A stretch of 64,000 bases of DNA, taken from contig JAUSFN010000022.1 of NCBI GenBank assembly GCA_030649935.1, forward strand, positions 61,319 through 125,318, given 5' to 3'. The notes beneath the pieces were generated by a model, which made no database searches, was not told where the DNA came from, and saw nothing but the letters and a program-made list of their open reading frames with translations. The stretch is from Candidatus Planktophila sp. (lineage in GTDB: Bacteria > Actinomycetota > Actinomycetes > Nanopelagicales > Nanopelagicaceae). This document shows, in pieces, positions 59,879 through 64,000 of this stretch. Position numbers and translations under genes: made by a program. Numbering within the stretch: position 1 is the stretch's first letter; every line of letters begins with the position of its first letter.

Positions 59879-60859
59879 TTATTGCCGAATCGGACGAATT
59901 GAATGGCGCTGCTCATCAAAGAGTTCATAAGCCTTAACAATGTCTCCTATTAAACGATGGCGAACTACGTCCTCAGCCGTTAATTCGAGGAAGGCAATGT
60001 CCTCGATATCGTCCAAAATATCTCTAACAACGCGCAAACCAGAGTGTTGACCGTTAGGCAGGTCAATTTGCGTAACATCGCCAGTAATAACCATCTTTGA
60101 ACCAAAGCCCAATCGAGTCAAAAACATTTTCATCTGTTCAGGCGTGGTGTTTTGCGCCTCATCTAAGATAATAAAGGCATCATTCAAGGAACGCCCGCGC
60201 ATATATGCAAGTGGTGCAACTTCAATTACTCCAGATTGCATTAAGCGTGGCACTGTTTCTAAATCAATCATGTCATGCAGAGCATCGAATAGAGGGCGTA
60301 AGTACGGATCGATTTTCTCACTGAGCGTACCCGGTAGGAAACCTAAATGCTCCCCCGCCTCAACTGCTGGGCGAGTCAAAATAATTCGATTGACGCTTTT
60401 GTTGTGCAACGCGGCGATCGCCATGGCCATCGCCAAATATGTTTTACCAGTACCTGCAGGTCCTATTCCAAAAGTTATTGTGTGATTATCAATCGCATCT
60501 ACATATCTCTTTTGATTTGCCGTCTTTGGGCGAATCGTGCGGCCTCTATTAGTTAAAATATTGAGTGAAAGAACTTCAGCTGGATGATCAACTGGTTTAC
60601 TCTCGAGCATTGCAATTGAGCGATTAACGGAATCAACGGTCAAAATATTCCCTAATCGAATAACCACCATGAGCTCTACGAAAAGGCTTTCCAGATTACT
60701 ACAATCAAAGTGTGGACCTCGTAATGTAATTTCATTTCCGCGGACCGTGATATTTACCGAAGGAAATGCCGCTTCAATTGTTCGTAAGTTGTCATCGTGT
60801 GGGCCAATTAATGCGACCATAGGAATGGCGATTGGTACGGTGATTAATATGCGTTCCAT
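59879..60859 (-). CDS. PhoH-like ATPase
   Basis: A 326-residue protein. The Walker A is GIGPAGTGKTYLAMAMA and Walker B is AFIILDEAQN, in the PhoH-like (YbeZ) family, which works with YbeY in RNA metabolism. An N-terminal KH-like part comes first. TAGATT lies 8 nt before the ATG, a weaker leaderless match than for other genes here. Confidence 0.93.
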   Translation of the reverse strand: MERILITVPIAIPMVALIGPHDDNLRTIEAAFPSVNITVRGNEITLRGPHFDCSNLESLFVELMVVIRLGNILTVDSVNRSIAMLESKPVDHPAEVLSLNILTNRGRTIRPKTANQKRYVDAIDNHTITFGIGPAGTGKTYLAMAMAIAALHNKSVNRIILTRPAVEAGEHLGFLPGTLSEKIDPYLRPLFDALHDMIDLETVPRLMQSGVIEVAPLAYMRGRSLNDAFIILDEAQNTTPEQMKMFLTRLGFGSKMVITGDVTQIDLPNGQHSGLRVVRDILDDIEDIAFLELTAEDVVRHRLIGDIVKAYELFDEQRHSIRPIRQ

Positions 60860-60877
60860 GTGAGGCTAAATCTATCT

Positions 60878-61225
60878 TTAACCAGGTGGCCAGGCCAGCG
60901 AGCGACCACCCAGAAGATGAAGATGTGCGTGAAAGACGCTCTGACCAGCCTCTGCACCTGTGTTAAAGACGTTTCTGTAGCCAACAAGCCCTCTTTCACC
61001 GGCTATCTGCGCGGCCGCGGTGAAAAGCTCGGCGGTAATAGTTGGAGAGATTCGAGCTAGGGCAGCGGCATTTTCTGCATGCACCGTCGGAATAATCAAA
61101 ACATGTGTAGGAGCTTGAGGGTTGATGTCATTAAATGCCACAACGTTTTCACTTCGAAAAACGATATCTGCTGGAATTTCAGAAGTGATTATTCTGCAAA
61201 AGAGACAGGTTGAATCTAACTCCAC
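60878..61225 (-). CDS. HIT-family nucleotide hydrolase
   Basis: A 115-residue protein. The zinc cysteines CLFCRI come first, then HVLIIPTVHAENAA and the catalytic HAHLHLLGG (HxHxH). It hydrolyses AMP-conjugated or dinucleoside substrates. The start is GTG 61225, 4 nt after the rsmE stop. Confidence 0.92.
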   Translation of the reverse strand: MELDSTCLFCRIITSEIPADIVFRSENVVAFNDINPQAPTHVLIIPTVHAENAAALARISPTITAELFTAAAQIAGERGLVGYRNVFNTGAEAGQSVFHAHLHLLGGRSLAWPPG

Positions 61226-61229
61226 GTAA

Positions 61230-61940
61230 TTACCATACCTTCAGAAGTGCAGATACGGCTGCGACTGCAGCGATTCCAGCGTGCGCTGAGCGCAAAATTG
61301 GGCGGCCCATTAACGCAACCTTGGCGCCGGCCTCTTTGAATGCTTCGAGTTCGGTTGGGGTGATTCCACCTTCTGGGCCGATAATGATAAGTAAGTGTGC
61401 AACGTTATGCGATGAGATGCAGTCACTGAGCTTTACATCAGTGCTTTCGTGAAAGGCAATTGCTAAATCACTCAACTTAATTGCTTCGCAAATCTGCTCA
61501 GTGGTAGCGATATCGGTAACTTCAGGTATCCGTAATCGACGCGACTGTTTGCTGGCTTCGCGCGCAGTAACTGAAAACTTTTCTGATACCTTCCCTATAC
61601 TTCGAGCTGCAGCCCAAGGGACGATTCTATCAACGCCGGCTTCAGTTAATAGCTCAATCGCCTCCTTAGCACGATCACTTTTGGGCAACGCTTGCACAAC
61701 AGTAATAGTTGTTGCTAGCGCCTCTTGAAAACCAGTTGCAATCACTTCAACTTCAATTGACTTTTTCTTTATGGCAAATGCTTTTACGTGGCTCCAAGCA
61801 CCTGTGCCGTCAGCGAGCATAAAAACATCGCCTGCAGCCATGCGCAGAACTCGGATAGCGTGGTTAGCATCTTCATTATTGAAATCGTAACTTTGCCCAA
61901 CTTTCGTGGGAAGATTATCTACAAAAAATAGCGTTAACAT
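61230..61940 (-). CDS. rsmE: 16S rRNA m3U1498 methyltransferase
   Basis: A 236-residue SPOUT enzyme. HAIRVLRMAAGDVFMLADG is the N-terminal RNA-binding part; the knot holds LLIIIGPEGGITPTELEAF and MGRPILRSAHAGIAAVAA. It methylates U1498 of 16S rRNA. It shares one base with dnaJ. Confidence 0.93.
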   Translation of the reverse strand: MLTLFFVDNLPTKVGQSYDFNNEDANHAIRVLRMAAGDVFMLADGTGAWSHVKAFAIKKKSIEVEVIATGFQEALATTITVVQALPKSDRAKEAIELLTEAGVDRIVPWAAARSIGKVSEKFSVTAREASKQSRRLRIPEVTDIATTEQICEAIKLSDLAIAFHESTDVKLSDCISSHNVAHLLIIIGPEGGITPTELEAFKEAGAKVALMGRPILRSAHAGIAAVAAVSALLKVW

Positions 61941-63040
61941 TATTTTGTAAATGCACCTTTAATTTTAGAAAAGATTCCGCCGTCATGGTTCTTCACATGC
62001 GCATCTCCAGCGTTTTCCCCGCGTAATTTCGCGAACTTCTTCAATAGCGCCTCTTCTTCTCGGCTCAACTTAGTCGGAGTAGCAACTTCAATATTAACTA
62101 TTAAATCTCCTCGACCACTGTTTCGAAGTCGACCCATTCCTTTACCCTTGATAACTACTGGGGCACCATTTTGCGTGCCGGCTTTAATGTGTACATCAAC
62201 TGGACCATCGAGTGATTCGACACTGACCTTTGTACCTAACGCTGCGGCGCTCATTGAAATCGATAAAGACATGTGCAACGTATCTCTATCCCGAATTAAA
62301 TATTCATGTTCGATCTCAACTATCTCAACATAGACATCGCCAGCCGGTCCGCCGCCATGTCCAACTTCTCCACGGCCAGATAGTTGAATTCGATTTCCTG
62401 TTTCAACTCCTGCGGGAATTTTGACGTGAAGATCTTGGCGAGCACGTACTCGACCTTCGCCGGCACATTCGCGGCAAGGGTTAGCGATGACGCTTCCATA
62501 ACCTGAGCATGGTCGACATGGGCGCGATGTCATTACCTGTCCAATAACTGAGCGAACTACATGTTGGGTTTCACCCCGGCCTTTACAGACGTTACACATC
62601 GTTGGTTGCTCGCCATTTATACCCCCGTGGCCTTCGCATTTGGGGCAGATGATCGCACTTTCGACACTTATGTCACGTTCAACACCAAAGCAGGCTTCAT
62701 ACAAAGAAACTTCAATACGAATGAGTGAGTCTTGACCTGCACGCATACGTGGACGAGGACCACGAGAGCCACCGCCGCCAAAGAAAGCATCCATGATGTC
62801 GCTAATACCGCCTCCGAAGTTAGCTCCACCAAAGTTGCTTCCACCCATGTCGTAGTTCTGGCGCTTCTGCGGGTCGCTCAACGTTTCATACGAGGCTGTA
62901 ATCTCTTTGAACTTATCTTGAACCGCTGGATCTGGATTAACATCCGGATGGAGTTCACGGGCTAATTTTCGATAGGCCCGTTTAATTTCATCGGCCGATG
63001 CTTCACGCGAAACTCCTAAAGTTTGGTAATGATCTGCCAC
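61940..63040 (-). CDS. dnaJ: chaperone DnaJ
   Basis: A 366-residue type I Hsp40. The J domain has HPD (ELHPDVNPD), followed by a Gly/Phe region, four CxxCxGxG zinc repeats (CPKCEGHG, CNVCKGRG, CRPCSGYG, CRECAGEG) and the C-terminal substrate domains. It is coupled to hrcA, so is likely the HrcA-regulated DnaJ2 of actinobacteria. The start is GTG. Confidence 0.95.
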   Translation of the reverse strand: MADHYQTLGVSREASADEIKRAYRKLARELHPDVNPDPAVQDKFKEITASYETLSDPQKRQNYDMGGSNFGGANFGGGISDIMDAFFGGGGSRGPRPRMRAGQDSLIRIEVSLYEACFGVERDISVESAIICPKCEGHGGINGEQPTMCNVCKGRGETQHVVRSVIGQVMTSRPCRPCSGYGSVIANPCRECAGEGRVRARQDLHVKIPAGVETGNRIQLSGRGEVGHGGGPAGDVYVEIVEIEHEYLIRDRDTLHMSLSISMSAAALGTKVSVESLDGPVDVHIKAGTQNGAPVVIKGKGMGRLRNSGRGDLIVNIEVATPTKLSREEEALLKKFAKLRGENAGDAHVKNHDGGIFSKIKGAFTK

Positions 63041-64000
63041 TTATGCACCTTCGTTAATGAATCGTCCGACGTATCTGGCAACTGCCGATACTGCTGCCAT
63101 TGAACCTGCGTAATCCATGCGTGTGGGTCCAATAATTCCAAGGGCGCCTAGTGGTACATCATCGGATCCATAACCAACGGCCACCAAAGAGGTTGAACGT
63201 AAATTGGCATCCTGTTGTTCGCCACCGATGCGAACTTTAATACTTTGGCCAGCATCACCAAGCAAGCGTAGTAAAACAACTTGCTCCTCTAAAGCCTCCA
63301 AGACCGGATGCATTGTGGTTGAAAAATCCTCTTGAAACCTAGCTAAGTTCGCAGTTCCAGCTAAAACTATTTTCTCTTCATGTCGTTCCATCGCCATTTC
63401 AATTACCGATGACATAACAATTGCAACGTTCTTACGATCACTTTGTGAATAACTTTCCAGAATTCCGCTAATGCGATCGGCAACATCCGGTAAACGGTGT
63501 CCCATCATCTGCGTATTTAACTGCGCGCGCAGTGTGTGCAGAAAATGCTCAGATACATCTTCTGCCAATTCAATTACTCGTTGCTCGATTCTTCCTGCAT
63601 CAGTAATTAAAACCATCATGAGCCGTGCTGGGGTTAGAGAAACTAACTCGATATGGCGAACCCGTGATTTAATCATCGATGGATACTGCACCACTGCCAC
63701 CTGTTTAGTTACATCTGCGAGTAAGCGAACTGTCCGCATAACAACATCATCTAGATCCAGGGCTCCTTCTAAGAAAACCTCAATGGCCCGACGCTCGGCG
63801 GTAGATAAGGGTTTTACTTCAGCTAACTTATCAACGAAAACTCGGTAGCCGCGATCTGTCGGAATACGTCCTGCGCTCGTATGGGGCTGGGTTATCAATC
63901 CTTCCTCCTCTAAGACCGCCATTTCATTGCGAATAGTGGCCGGGGAGATACCTAAACCATGACGATCTGCGATGGATTTTGAGCCGACAGGCTCTTGCGT
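63041..64000 (-). CDS. hrcA: heat-inducible repressor HrcA, 5' end cut by the window
   Basis: The frame is open from the last base of the window (64000) to the stop at 63041, so the N-terminus is missing. The visible part starts [20 protein letters not shown], within the winged helix, and goes on with [19 protein letters not shown] and the HrcA body ([19 protein letters not shown]). It represses heat-shock genes by binding CIRCE, which should lie upstream, outside the window. Confidence 0.95.
   Translation of the reverse strand, partial: TQEPVGSKSIADRHGLGISPATIRNEMAVLEEEGLITQPHTSAGRIPTDRGYRVFVDKLAEVKPLSTAERRAIEVFLEGALDLDDVVMRTVRLLADVTKQVAVVQYPSMIKSRVRHIELVSLTPARLMMVLITDAGRIEQRVIELAEDVSEHFLHTLRAQLNTQMMGHRLPDVADRISGILESYSQSDRKNVAIVMSSVIEMAMERHEEKIVLAGTANLARFQEDFSTTMHPVLEALEEQVVLLRLLGDAGQSIKVRIGGEQQDANLRSTSLVAVGYGSDDVPLGALGIIGPTRMDYAGSMAAVSAVARYVGRFINEGA

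Noticed and set aside
1..64000. CRISPR arrays, insertion sequences or prophage
   Set aside because: No regularly spaced repeats, no transposase or integrase, and no phage structural genes are visible in any frame.

Overview
The window is chromosomal DNA of a bacterium that looks like a small-genome planktonic actinobacterium. The evidence is indirect. The right end carries the gene order hrcA-dnaJ-rsmE-HIT-phoH-ybeY-CBS transporter with gltX and tRNA-Gln/tRNA-Glu beside it, an arrangement typical of Actinomycetota. Base composition is moderate (mid-40s % G+C by eye). Genes overlap or abut almost everywhere, and at least a dozen starts have a TANNNT -10 box 6-8 nt upstream, the signature of leaderless transcripts common in this phylum. 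A freshwater or marine acI/Nanopelagicales-like lineage is my best guess, not a proof.

Layout. 1-6.3 kb is a decaying accessory stretch: an unrecognised ORF, a mini-gene with two in-frame amber codons, a NYN-domain gene broken by one ochre codon, a cluster of hairpins, a CPBP protease flanked by 27-nt direct repeats, a toxin C-terminal scrap, a sulfotransferase and an ArsC-like reductase. 6.4-13.4 kb holds a cysteine hydrolase/amidase pair, a two-component operon (receiver-only protein, histidine kinase with an HPt-like tail, OmpR regulator) running into the amidase, and a SipW-type signal peptidase with two secreted repeat-poor proteins (the first TasA/CalY-like).

13.4-53 kb is one large catabolic island for choline and glycine betaine methyl groups. 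Import: proVWX. Oxidation of choline to betaine: betA and betB. Demethylation: a non-pyrrolysine MttB-family methyltransferase (MtgB-like), a corrinoid protein, a methyl-THF:corrinoid methyltransferase, MetF with a separate MetV-like zinc/FeS subunit, the corrinoid activator RACo and DUF1638, all around an IclR regulator with a palindromic operator. Next comes a GntR-led operon: dimethylglycine/sarcosine dehydrogenase, ETF beta and alpha, formate-THF ligase, and a three-subunit NAD-type formate dehydrogenase. Molybdenum cofactor genes (moaD, moaE, mogA, moaC, moeA, mobA) and fdhD mature that enzyme. A BHMT-like homocysteine methyltransferase with a 'virulence factor' family partner offers a second fate for a betaine methyl group. 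KorAB, UbiA and a FUSC protein sit downstream of fdhD. Read together: betaine methyls are moved to THF, oxidised stepwise to formyl-THF, released as formate with ATP gain by Fhs, and oxidised to CO2. FolD, MoaA, MoeB and ETF:quinone oxidoreductase are not in the window.

53-64 kb is conserved housekeeping: tRNA hydroxylase TrhO, a CoA-transferase, tRNA-Glu, tRNA-Gln, gltX, FAA hydrolase, CBS transporter, ybeY, phoH, HIT, rsmE, dnaJ, and hrcA cut by the window edge.
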